Source: Burkholderiales bacterium (GTDB lineage: Bacteria; Pseudomonadota; Gammaproteobacteria; Burkholderiales; Burkholderiaceae). Taken from it: a DNA stretch of 11,526 nucleotides. The translations under genes and the position numbers were made by a program. The stretch covers positions 1 to 11,526 of the forward strand of contig CANBUA010000138.1 of the NCBI GenBank assembly GCA_947372535.1, read 5' to 3'. Each line of letters begins with the position of its first letter. Position 1 is the stretch's first letter. The notes below the pieces were generated by a model. The model was not told the DNA's origin, did not search any database, and saw only the letters and a program-made list of their open reading frames with translations. Positions 1 through 6,626 of the stretch are shown piece by piece.

Positions 1-780
1 GGAGACGACTACTACTACGTGGCCACTGGCACGGAAAAGATCGTGGAGGATTCGGGGGCCGGAAACGACACGCTGGTGTTGGCGGCGGTTGCCGGCGGCA
101 AGGTCTGGTCCTTGGGGAGCAACATCGAAAACGCCCAGGTTGGTTTCGATGGCGTCATGACCGTGGCCGATGCCAATGCATACGGTGTGTCGTACACCGT
201 GAACGGCAATGACCTCAACAACGTGCTGTGGGGCTCGGGTGGGGCCAACTACCTCACTGGTGGCCTGGGTAATGACACCCTCTATGGCGCCAATGGCAAT
301 GATGAACTCTGGGGAGGGGACGGTTCTGACCTGATGGATGGCGGTGCTGGCAGCGATATCTTGATGGGGGGCAGTAACGGTAGTTCGTACGATGCAGGCG
401 GTGGGCTTGATACGCTCATCGGTGGTTCAGGAGACGACTACTACTACGTAGCCTCTGGCACAGAAAAAATCGTGGAGGATGCTGGCGCGGGCAACGACAC
501 GTTGGTATTGGCTTCGGTCGCTGGCGGCAAAATCTGGAACTTGGGTGCCAACATCGAGAATGCTCAATCGATGAGGGATGGCGTCATGACGCTGGCGGAT
601 GCCAACTCGATTGCAGTGTCCTACACCGTGAACGGTAACGACCTCAACAACCTGTTGTGGGGTTCAGCTGGGGCCAACTTACTCACCGGGGGGCTGGGTG
701 GTGACACCCTCTACGGTGCCAGTGGCGATGACACCCTTAACGGTGGCGCGGGCGCGGACCTCATGGTTGGTGGCCAAGGC
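1..780 (+). repeat. Tandem protein-coding repeat, period 429 bp (143 aa)
   Basis: The start of the window (GGAGACGACTACTACTACGT) recurs at 430, and the translations match over more than 100 residues: GTEKIVED, GAGNDTLVLA, NIENAQ, DGVMT, SYTVNGNDLNN and GGLG. The spacing of 429 bases keeps the frame. The two copies differ at many third positions and some amino acids, so the duplication is not recent. Copy 2 stays aligned to about 780; the end of copy 1 (SNGSSYDAGGG and what follows) has no counterpart, and a weaker third version (SDYYVVDS, VVIEDV) continues from there. More units probably lie upstream. Confidence 0.85.
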
Positions 781-1533
781 AGCGATTATTATGTGGTGGA
801 TTCGGTAGACGATGTGGTCATCGAAGACGTGGCGACAGCGGGTGATTTCGATGTGGTCTCCGCTTCAGTCAATATCGATGCTGCTGACGCGCATTTGCTG
901 GGTCTTGAAGGCGTGGAACTCCAGGGCTGGAGCAGTTTGACCGCTTCTGGCAATGCCTTGGACAACGTTCTGGTTGCTAACGACGCATCCTGCTCCCTGT
1001 ATGGGCGTGACGGAGATGACCAACTTTTTGGTGGCTCAGGTCAAGATGACATACATGGCGATGCCGGGAACGACATCCTGATTGGTGGGGGCGATACCGA
1101 TTGGCTCTTCGGTGGCGTCGGGGATGATCAACTTGCCGGTGATGCCGGGAACGATATCCTGATGGGTGAGGACGGCAGCGATACCTACTATGAGGTCGGC
1201 GCTTTTGGTGCTGATTTCCTGTTGGACCAAAGCGGTGCGCTGGATCAGGTTCAATTCGTTGATGCCTCGTACCAGAATCTCTGGTTCAGCCAAAGCGGCC
1301 AGAGCCTGCTGGTTCAGCAGGTGGGTACTAGCAATTCTGTGTTGCTGCATGAGTGGTTCTCCATCCCCGATGGCGTCGAGCAGTTTGTGTCGTCCGAGGG
1401 GCAGGTATTGACTTCGTCGAAGGTGACTGGTTTGGTGCAGGCCATGTCAGGATTTTCGCCGCAAGACATTGCGCAGGCACCCACCCAGCTTCGTTCAGCG
1501 GTTAATCAGGCTTGGGCAGTTGCCCCAGTTTGA
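1..1533 (+). CDS. RTX calcium-binding repeat protein, C-terminal part (5' end outside window)
   Basis: The reading frame is open from base 1, so the true start lies upstream; the GTG at 19 sits inside a repeat and is not a start. The 510 visible residues hold three clusters of glycine/aspartate nonapeptides of the GGxGxDxLx type, encoded at about 259-372, 688-792 and 1000-1191. Such repeats fold into a calcium-binding parallel beta-roll. The tail encoded at 1192-1530 (LWFSQSGQSLLVQQVG, then HEWF and VEQF) resembles the domain that follows the last RTX block in many type I secreted proteins, so export by an ABC/MFP/TolC machine in one step is inferred. No transporter gene is in the window. The first 429 bases form a tandem repeat unit with the next stretch. 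The activity is not visible: it could be an adhesin, a hydrolase or an S-layer-like protein, depending on the missing N-terminus. Confidence 0.93.
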   Translation, partial: GDDYYYVATGTEKIVEDSGAGNDTLVLAAVAGGKVWSLGSNIENAQVGFDGVMTVADANAYGVSYTVNGNDLNNVLWGSGGANYLTGGLGNDTLYGANGNDELWGGDGSDLMDGGAGSDILMGGSNGSSYDAGGGLDTLIGGSGDDYYYVASGTEKIVEDAGAGNDTLVLASVAGGKIWNLGANIENAQSMRDGVMTLADANSIAVSYTVNGNDLNNLLWGSAGANLLTGGLGGDTLYGASGDDTLNGGAGADLMVGGQGSDYYVVDSVDDVVIEDVATAGDFDVVSASVNIDAADAHLLGLEGVELQGWSSLTASGNALDNVLVANDASCSLYGRDGDDQLFGGSGQDDIHGDAGNDILIGGGDTDWLFGGVGDDQLAGDAGNDILMGEDGSDTYYEVGAFGADFLLDQSGALDQVQFVDASYQNLWFSQSGQSLLVQQVGTSNSVLLHEWFSIPDGVEQFVSSEGQVLTSSKVTGLVQAMSGFSPQDIAQAPTQLRSAVNQAWAVAPV

Positions 1534-1548
1534 TGCTCGCACCACTTG

Positions 1549-1571
1549 GGCCTGCCATGTGAGGGCGGGCC
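1549..1571 (+). terminator. Hairpin after the RTX gene, possible terminator without a T tract
   Basis: GGCCTGCC (1549-1556) pairs with GGCGGGCC (1564-1571) as an 8-bp stem with one T-G wobble and a 7-base loop. It lies 15 bases after the RTX stop. No run of T follows, so it does not meet the usual intrinsic terminator form; it could instead be an mRNA 3'-end stabiliser. Confidence 0.35.
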
Positions 1572-1595
1572 TGAGTCAACCTATTGGTATTGATT

Positions 1596-1599
1596 AGGA
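1596..1599 (+). promoter_or_regulatory. Ribosome binding site deciding the protease start
   Basis: AGGA lies 5 bases before the ATG at 1605 and favours it over the in-frame TTG at 1584, which has no such site. The choice also leaves a clean signal peptide beginning MKKYSS. Confidence 0.6.
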
Positions 1600-1604
1600 A
1601 TTTC

Positions 1605-3026
1605 ATGAAAAAATACTCATCAAACATGGCTACTGTGGCCGTGTGTACTTTGATCGCCACTTCGGCGCATGCCATTTACCCTGGCGCCACACTTGTCAAT
1701 GGTTCGTTCACCAACCCTTATACAAACCAATCGACCGATGCTTGGAAGCTGGTAGGTTCGATGACTTTTCCAAATGGCGACAATTGTTCCGGGGTTCAGA
1801 TTTCGCCGGAATGGGTGGTGGCCTCCGGCCATTGCTCAATGGAGGATACGGTGATCTTCAAGAACTACCTGAGCACCGATGCGCGTGGCTCGACTTTTAC
1901 CTGCCGTGAGTCCGGTGACTCAGAAAATGGGCTTCATCGAAACCCGGTGATTTCCCCGATCGGCGCGATGGCAATCTCGATGTGCCGGCTCACGAACCCG
2001 GAGCGATTTGCCGCGCCCGCAGCCTATCCCGCGCTCACGATTGCACCATACAAAAGTGTCGGCGAGCGCCCATTCGGGAAGGAGTTGATTGTGGGCTATG
2101 GCAGCGACGATTCGAGCCGCAATCGGCTGGGTCGGGCAGCCTTCGGAAACAGGCTAAGTGATGGAAATGACATTTGTTCCGTATTGCACCCATTTTATTT
2201 TGCAGGGCAGAGTAGTTGCATTTCAGGATGGGAAGGTGGTGACAGTGGCGGCGGGCGCTTTTGGTTTTCGCCGTATGCGACTGCACCTACGCTGATTGGG
2301 GTGATTGACGGAGTATCGTTCACTCAGCCAGTGTTAAACTGGATCCAAACTCGTACGAATTTGTATTCAAGCTTGGCACATCCTACAGTGGCAGCAGGAA
2401 GCACTGCGTTTGGACGGCCTCTTACTGATGCGCCGGGATCATTGCCTCAACCACCTGCAATCAAAGTAAGTGGTACATCGGTGACCGTGTCTTGGCAAGT
2501 GCCTGCATTAGCGACTGGTGAAGCGATTGATGATTACCGTGTTTACGAAGGCCCTGGGGTTCTCAATACTTCGGAAACCCTTGAGAGGGATGTCTCGGTG
2601 CCTTTCAGCGCCACGCCCTCAACAGTCTTGACGGGTGTGGCTTTGGGGCAGCGAAAAGTTTGCGTTCAGCCCAGAAGGTTCGGCATGGAAGCCTCTCCCA
2701 ACCGGGATGTGAACTGCACTTATTACAACAACATTCAGCCTGTGGCGACCAACATTGTCGTGACCAGTACAGCCGCTTCCACGACCCTGCGTAACATTCG
2801 TCTGAATTGGGGTGTTCAAGGATCGGGCAGTGGTGTTGGATACAAAATTTCCTACACGATTCGATACCCTTCCGGCCCGGCCAAATCAGGTTCTGCAGAT
2901 CTGACGACCACCTCTTGGAACCTGGGATTGGCGACTAAAGGTGGGCAGCTTTGCGGTAAGGTAACTGCGTACACCAGCATCTTTGATGGGGTGCCGACGA
3001 CAATTCCATGCGTTGTCCTTCAGTAA
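1605..3026 (+). CDS. Secreted trypsin-like serine protease-family protein with two FN3-like domains
   Basis: The 473-residue product starts with a Sec signal peptide: KK, a hydrophobic core, then SAHA with likely cleavage after residue 23. Residues about 24-275 form a chymotrypsin-fold domain. The His motif ASGHC (His77) has a Cys61-Cys78 pair as in chymotrypsin Cys42-Cys58, and the Ser motif GGDSGGG gives Ser214. The catalytic Asp should lie about 45 residues after the His, near 121-124, but the sequence there is AMAI followed by SMCRL, with no Asp. The protein may therefore be a weak or inactive protease, or use another residue. Residues about 280-375 and 377-473 look like two fibronectin-III-like beta domains (TVSWQVP, DYRVYEG; IRLNWGV, YKISYTIRY), probably for binding a polymer or surface. 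The gene lies 71 bases after the RTX gene. Its codon use is less GC-rich than the operon to the right. Confidence 0.85.
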   Translation: MKKYSSNMATVAVCTLIATSAHAIYPGATLVNGSFTNPYTNQSTDAWKLVGSMTFPNGDNCSGVQISPEWVVASGHCSMEDTVIFKNYLSTDARGSTFTCRESGDSENGLHRNPVISPIGAMAISMCRLTNPERFAAPAAYPALTIAPYKSVGERPFGKELIVGYGSDDSSRNRLGRAAFGNRLSDGNDICSVLHPFYFAGQSSCISGWEGGDSGGGRFWFSPYATAPTLIGVIDGVSFTQPVLNWIQTRTNLYSSLAHPTVAAGSTAFGRPLTDAPGSLPQPPAIKVSGTSVTVSWQVPALATGEAIDDYRVYEGPGVLNTSETLERDVSVPFSATPSTVLTGVALGQRKVCVQPRRFGMEASPNRDVNCTYYNNIQPVATNIVVTSTAASTTLRNIRLNWGVQGSGSGVGYKISYTIRYPSGPAKSGSADLTTTSWNLGLATKGGQLCGKVTAYTSIFDGVPTTIPCVVLQ

Positions 3027-3037
3027 CTGACTGATGA

Positions 3038-3075
3038 GGCGGGTGCGCGATGACCATGGCCGTCGCCCGCCCGCC
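3038..3075. terminator. Long hairpin between convergent genes, probable two-way terminator
   Basis: Bases 3038-3052 (GGCGGGTGCGCGATG) pair with 3061-3075 (CGTCGCCCGCCCGCC) over 15 positions, with one C-C mismatch and two wobbles, around an 8-base loop. The hairpin lies in the 63-base gap between the protease stop (3026) and the HNH stop (3090), where transcripts from both sides must end. The tail on the plus strand is only ATGTTT, so termination strength is uncertain. Confidence 0.6.
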
Positions 3076-3089
3076 ATGTTTCATGGGTT

Positions 3090-3650
3090 TCAACTGGCGC
3101 GCAGCCGACTGTGCGCCGGCACACTGGCCAGCAGAAACTCCATCTGATCGGCCAGAATCCGCCGCCCGCGCAGGATCATGTCCTCGTGCAGGCTGGGCGT
3201 GTAGGGCAGGTAATGCAACTGCCAGCCGATTTCCTGCAGGGTGCGGCTGCCCTTGCGCCCATTGCAGTTGCGGCAGGCCGTGATGCAGTTCTTCCAAGTG
3301 TTCTGGCCGCCACGTGAAGTGGGCACGATGTGCTCGCAGGTCAGGTCTTCAAACATGAAGCGATGGCCGCAGTAGGCGCAGACTTGGCGGTCGCGGGCGA
3401 ACAGCTTTGGGTTGGACAGCGCCGGCTCAGTGCGCCAGGCCCGGCTGGGCATGGACCCGCTGGCCGCGATGATGGGGTGCAACTCCAGCCGCGATTGCAT
3501 GCCGGTTCGGCGCTGGATCCCGCCGCGCAGGACGACGAAGGGGTCGCCCAAAGTCCAGGCCACGCCGTGGTTGGCATACAGAACCGCCGCATCCTTGACC
3601 GACAGCCAAGCCTGCGGACGGCCCGACACGTCAAGCTGCAGCACGTCCAT
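3090..3650 (-). CDS. HNH endonuclease family protein
   Basis: The 186-residue product carries a zinc-ribbon HNH nuclease domain at about residues 80-140. CAYC (Cys91, Cys94) and CRNC (Cys126, Cys129) form the metal-binding pairs that frame the HNH core. The core has CEHIVPTSRGG (His107, the usual general base) and NTWKN (Asn121). HNH domains of this kind nick or cut DNA with a divalent metal ion. The N-terminal 80 residues (LDVSGRPQAW, DPFVVLRGG) match my recollection of compact stand-alone HNH proteins common in proteobacteria, whose role is not established. There is no methylase or restriction partner here, so a restriction role is not supported. The start at 3650 is chosen because GGAGG lies 4 bases upstream; an in-frame ATG at 3692 lacks this. 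The gene is convergent with the protease and divergent from tetR. Confidence 0.9.
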   Translation of the reverse strand: MDVLQLDVSGRPQAWLSVKDAAVLYANHGVAWTLGDPFVVLRGGIQRRTGMQSRLELHPIIAASGSMPSRAWRTEPALSNPKLFARDRQVCAYCGHRFMFEDLTCEHIVPTSRGGQNTWKNCITACRNCNGRKGSRTLQEIGWQLHYLPYTPSLHEDMILRGRRILADQMEFLLASVPAHSRLRAS

Positions 3651-3654
3651 CACG

Positions 3655-3659
3655 CCTCC
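3655..3659 (-). promoter_or_regulatory. Ribosome binding site deciding the HNH start
   Basis: On the minus strand GGAGG is followed by CGTG and then the ATG at 3650. It is a near-ideal Shine-Dalgarno site and rules in favour of the shorter reading over the ATG at 3692. Confidence 0.8.
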
Positions 3660-3683
3660 AAGGCTAGAGAAGAAGCACACCCC

Positions 3684-3709
3684 GCATGGCACCCATGCAG
3701 GTCACCTGC
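3684..3709 (-). promoter_or_regulatory. Two adjacent inverted repeats at the HNH transcription start
   Basis: GCATGG-CAC-CCATGC (3684-3698) is a perfect 6-bp inverted repeat with a 3-base centre. GCAGGT-C-ACCTGC (3697-3709) is a perfect 6-bp inverted repeat with a 1-base centre; the two share two bases. Measured from the predicted promoter, transcription would start near 3707, so the second repeat covers the start and the first lies in the early leader. This is a typical place for a repressor operator, but no known operator consensus is recognised. Confidence 0.45.
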
Positions 3710-3713
3710 TGAC

Positions 3714-3742
3714 AAGATAGCCCCTCTGCGTGACTTTCTCAA
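3714..3742 (-). promoter_or_regulatory. Sigma70-like promoter for the HNH gene
   Basis: Read on the minus strand, TTGAGA (3737-3742) and TATCTT (3714-3719) are separated by exactly 17 bases. These match five of six and four of six consensus positions. The leader to the ATG at 3650 would be about 57 bases. Confidence 0.6.
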
Positions 3743-3814
3743 CCATTCAACCCCGGGGGCGGCGGATCGGCGCCACAACAATCACCGTTTCCAACACCTT
3801 GGCGCAGAGGTCAA

Positions 3815-3833
3815 GCTTGGGGTTTTCCCAAGC
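3815..3833. other. Isolated perfect hairpin in the HNH-tetR gap
   Basis: GCTTGGG and CCCAAGC form a perfect 7-bp stem around GTTTT. It lies between divergent genes, where no transcript is expected to end, and no T tract follows on either strand. It could be a protein-binding site or the 3' part of a small unannotated RNA. Apart from the signals listed separately, I see nothing else in the 325 bases from 3651 to 3975. Confidence 0.35.
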
Positions 3834-3903
3834 CAGGGGCATCCAATGCACACCTGTCTGCCAACTTTGAGCGCTTTCTGCGGCCATTTCCTGAAAAAAA
3901 CTT

Positions 3904-3932
3904 TTGACAAGTGCAGACACGGGCCTCGGAAT
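3904..3932 (+). promoter_or_regulatory. Possible promoter for the TetR gene
   Basis: TTGACA at 3904-3909 is a perfect -35 box. At 17 bases' spacing the -10 position reads CGGAAT, which matches the consensus in only three of six positions, so the call is weak. Transcription would start near 3939, just before the palindrome at 3946. Confidence 0.3.
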
Positions 3933-3945
3933 TCTGCAAAATAGC

Positions 3946-3957
3946 ACGACCGTTCGT
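3946..3957. promoter_or_regulatory. Candidate TetR-family operator palindrome
   Basis: ACGACCGTTCGT is a 12-base palindrome with 10 of 12 positions symmetrical (ACGA and TCGT arms around CCGT). It lies directly upstream of the TetR-family gene and just after its candidate promoter, the usual place for an autoregulatory operator. I found no second clear copy before the acyl-CoA dehydrogenase gene. Confidence 0.4.
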
Positions 3958-3975
3958 TTTATTTTGGACCGCACG

Positions 3976-4710
3976 TTGAGCACCTCTGACGCCTCCGACG
4001 CCAAGACCGCCGCCGCTGATTCAGCTGGGCGTGACCGTGCGCGTGGCGGCGCGGCCCACAAAGGGCAGCAGACCCGCGCCACCATCCTGGAGGCGGCCTT
4101 GAGCTTGGCCTCCCAGATGGGCATCGAGGGCCTGTCCATCGGCGCGCTGGCCGAGGTCACCGGCATGAGCAAATCGGGCGTATTCGCGCATTTCGGCTCG
4201 CGTGAGGAGCTCCAGATCTCCGTGATCCGCGAGTATCACGAACGCTTCGAGGAAGAAGTTTTCCGTCCCGCCATCGCGCAGCCTCGTGGCTTGCCGCGTT
4301 TGCGGGCGCTGTTCGACCGCTGGGTGGCCAAGGTGGCCACCGAAATCGACTCCGGCTGCATCTACATCAGTGGTGCGGTGGAGTTCGATGACCGGCCAGG
4401 CCTGGTGCGCGATGCGCTGGCCGGCATGGTCCTGCTGTGGCATGGTGCGCTGGACCGCGCCATCCGCCAGTCGGTCGAAATGGGGCAGCTGCGTGTCGAG
4501 ACCGACTCCATGCAGATGCTGTTTGAGATCCATGGCCTGATCCTCTCGCTGCACCACGATGCCCGCTTCTTGCGGTCGACGGGTGCGGTGGATCGGGCTC
4601 GCGCCGGGTTCGAGCGTGCCATCCAGTACTACGCCGTGGGTGGCACTCGGACCCTGCCTGGAGAAGCGGCGCATGCCGCTGTCGTATCAGGGGTCTTGCA
4701 ACCCTCTTGA
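3976..4710 (+). CDS. TetR/AcrR-family transcriptional regulator
   Basis: The 244-residue product has the TetR N-terminal DNA-binding domain at about residues 33-80: TRATILEAAL, then GIEGLSIGALAEVTGMSKSG and VFAHFGSREEL, the typical helix-turn-helix with recognition helix. The rest is a helical ligand-binding and dimer domain of unknown ligand. No ATG or GTG occurs in frame between the upstream promoter-like sequence and the HTH. TTG at 3976 is chosen because GGA lies 7 bases before it; TTG at 3964 or 3904 is possible but lacks a ribosome site, and 3904 coincides with a -35 box. The first 30 residues are rich in Ala, Asp and Ser and look disordered. It is followed 76 bases later by the beta-oxidation genes on the same strand, so a repressor relieved by an acyl-CoA is a reasonable inference. 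Confidence 0.88.
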   Translation: MSTSDASDAKTAAADSAGRDRARGGAAHKGQQTRATILEAALSLASQMGIEGLSIGALAEVTGMSKSGVFAHFGSREELQISVIREYHERFEEEVFRPAIAQPRGLPRLRALFDRWVAKVATEIDSGCIYISGAVEFDDRPGLVRDALAGMVLLWHGALDRAIRQSVEMGQLRVETDSMQMLFEIHGLILSLHHDARFLRSTGAVDRARAGFERAIQYYAVGGTRTLPGEAAHAAVVSGVLQPS

Positions 4711-4744
4711 CGTATTTTTTTGATCGTTGACTGACCTCTCAATG

Positions 4745-4766
4745 CGCGGCATCCCCCGCGATTTTT
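4745..4766 (+). terminator. Intrinsic terminator or leader attenuator between tetR and the acyl-CoA dehydrogenase gene
   Basis: CGCGG (4745-4749) and CCGCG (4756-4760) form a 5-bp GC stem around CATCCC, followed by A and TTTTT (4762-4766). It ends 20 bases before the ATG at 4787, directly ahead of the ribosome site AGGAG (4775-4779). It would end tetR transcripts, or act on a leader if the operon promoter lies further upstream. The stem is short, so strength is uncertain. Confidence 0.5.
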
Positions 4767-4786
4767 CTCTACCGAGGAGCTAATAA

Positions 4787-6577
4787 ATGCCTTCATACAA
4801 TCCCCCCCTGCGCGACATGCAATTCGTCATGCACGAGTTGCTTGGCGCGGTCGATGCGCTCAAGGGCATCCCTGCTTACGCTGATGTCGATGTCGACACC
4901 ATCAACGCCGTGTTGGAAGAAGGCGGCAAGTTCGCCTCCAAGGTGCTCGCACCTTTGAACCTGGTGGGCGACGTCGAAGGCTGCGTGCTCGACAAGGTCA
5001 CGCACGAAGTCAAGACCGCGACCGGCTTCAAGGAAGCCTACAAGCAGTACACCGAAAACGGCTGGTCGGCCCTGTCGGCCGATCCACAGTGGGGCGGCCA
5101 AGGCATGCCTCAGCTGGTGAACCAGGCTGTCTACGAGATGATGAACTCGGCCAACCAGGCCTGGACCATGTACCCCGGCCTGAGCCACGGCGCCCACGCC
5201 GCCCTGGAAGCCCACGGCACCGACGAACAAAAGGCCACCTACCTGCCCAAACTGACCAGCGGCCAGTGGACCGGCACCATGTGTTTGACCGAGCCGCATT
5301 GCGGCACCGACCTGGGCCTGCTGCGCACCAAGGCCATCCCCCAGGCCGACGGCACCTACAAGATCACCGGCGCCAAGATCTTCATCTCGGCCGGTGAGCA
5401 CGACATGGCCGAGAACATCATTCACTTGGTGCTGGCCCGCCTGCCTGACGCCCCCGAAGGCTCCAAGGGCATCTCGCTGTTCGCGGTGCCCAAGTTCAAC
5501 GTGAACGCCGATGGTTCGCTGGGTTCGCGCAATGGCATCTACTGCGGCGGCCTGGAGCACAAAATGGGCATCCATGGCAATGCCACGGCTCAGATGGTGC
5601 TGGAAGACGCGGTCGGCACCCTGGTGGGCAAGCCCCACCGCGGCCTGCCTGCCATGTTCGTGATGATGAACGGCGCCCGCCTGGGTGTGGGCAACCAGTC
5701 CCTGGGCCTGACGCAAGTGGCCTACGAGAACGCCGTGAACTACGCCAAGGACCGCGTGCAGATGCGCGCCCTGTCGGGCCCCAAGCGCCCTGACCTGGCG
5801 GCCGACCCCATCATCGTGCACCCCGATGTGCGCAAGATGCTGCTGACCGCCCGTGCCTATGCCGAAGGCGCCCGCGCCTTGGTGTACTACGTGGCCATCG
5901 AACTGGACAAGTCGCACAACCACCCCGATGAAGCCGTCCGCAAGGAATCGGATGACATCGTCGCGCTGCTGACCCCCATCGTCAAAGCCTTCATCACCGA
6001 CAACGCCTACATCTCGGCCACGCACTGCCAGCAAGTCTTCGGCGGCCACGGCTACATCCACGAGTGGGGCATGGAGCAGTTCGTGCGTGACTCGCGCATC
6101 AACATGATCTACGAAGGCACGAACACCGTGCAGTCGCTGGACCTGCTGGGCCGCAAGGTGCTGGGCGATGCCGGTGCCAAGCTGACCAAGTTTGGCAAGC
6201 TGGTGGGCCGTTTCGTCAAGGACAACGCCGACAACGAAGCGATGCAAGAGTTCACCAAGCCCCTGGGCGATCTGGGTCAGAAGGTGCAAGCCTTCACGAT
6301 GGAAATCGGCATGAAGGGCATGGGCAACCCCGATGAAGTGGGCGCCGCCGCCGTCGATTACCTGCGTGTCGTCGGCCACCTGGTCTACGCTTACTTCTTC
6401 GCGCAATCGGCCAAGATCGCGTTGGAAAAGCTGAATTCGGGCGATCCGTTCTACAAGGCCAAGCTGGCCACTGCGCGCTTCTACTTCGCCAAGCTCTTGC
6501 CTGAAGTCGAGACCGCCATGATCACCGCCAAGGCGGGTCTGGCTCCCCTGATGGAAATGGACGAAGCCCTGTTCTGA
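4787..6577 (+). CDS. Acyl-CoA dehydrogenase (FAD), long form with extra N- and C-terminal domains
   Basis: The enzyme oxidises acyl-CoA to trans-2-enoyl-CoA with FAD, passing electrons to electron-transfer flavoprotein; this is the first step of beta-oxidation. At 596 residues it is longer than the roughly 380-400 of short ACADs. It has the short N-terminal extension (MPSYNPPLRD), the flavin-contact motif MCLTEPHCGTDLG (165-177), QQVFGGHGY (415-423) and RDSRINMIYEGTN (434-446), where Glu443 is the likely catalytic base. A C-terminal domain of about 130 residues follows. This layout fits the branch that includes DmdC (3-methylmercaptopropionyl-CoA dehydrogenase); the substrate cannot be read from sequence, and neighbours favour a general fatty acyl-CoA. 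AGGAG 7 bases before the ATG supports the start. The next gene follows after 49 bases. Confidence 0.95.
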   Translation: MPSYNPPLRDMQFVMHELLGAVDALKGIPAYADVDVDTINAVLEEGGKFASKVLAPLNLVGDVEGCVLDKVTHEVKTATGFKEAYKQYTENGWSALSADPQWGGQGMPQLVNQAVYEMMNSANQAWTMYPGLSHGAHAALEAHGTDEQKATYLPKLTSGQWTGTMCLTEPHCGTDLGLLRTKAIPQADGTYKITGAKIFISAGEHDMAENIIHLVLARLPDAPEGSKGISLFAVPKFNVNADGSLGSRNGIYCGGLEHKMGIHGNATAQMVLEDAVGTLVGKPHRGLPAMFVMMNGARLGVGNQSLGLTQVAYENAVNYAKDRVQMRALSGPKRPDLAADPIIVHPDVRKMLLTARAYAEGARALVYYVAIELDKSHNHPDEAVRKESDDIVALLTPIVKAFITDNAYISATHCQQVFGGHGYIHEWGMEQFVRDSRINMIYEGTNTVQSLDLLGRKVLGDAGAKLTKFGKLVGRFVKDNADNEAMQEFTKPLGDLGQKVQAFTMEIGMKGMGNPDEVGAAAVDYLRVVGHLVYAYFFAQSAKIALEKLNSGDPFYKAKLATARFYFAKLLPEVETAMITAKAGLAPLMEMDEALF

Positions 6578-6626
6578 TCGACAGGCTTTCATCCCAATCA
6601 CACCCCAAGTTCCCCTAGGAGAGAAC

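Noticed and set aside
1..1200. Possible CRISPR-like or intergenic repeat array
   Set aside because: The repeats are in frame, degenerate and encode RTX nonapeptides, so they are protein repeats.
1584..1604. Upstream TTG start for the protease gene
   Set aside because: It would add seven residues before a clean signal peptide and has no ribosome site; AGGA before the ATG at 1605 fits better.
3651..3692. Longer HNH protein starting at the ATG at 3692
   Set aside because: The extra 14 residues (MPCGVCFF...) would be encoded across the GGAGG site, which belongs to the ATG at 3650, and part of a leader inverted repeat.
3330..3944. Plus-strand 204-codon open frame over the HNH gene
   Set aside because: It is opposite the HNH coding region with its intact zinc and HNH motifs, has no recognisable domain, and runs on through the HNH promoter.
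4687..4720. Weak hairpin at the tetR stop followed by seven T
   Set aside because: The stem is only GGGT/ACCC with bulged extensions and overlaps the coding end; the T run starts several bases after it. The hairpin at 4745 is the better terminator candidate.
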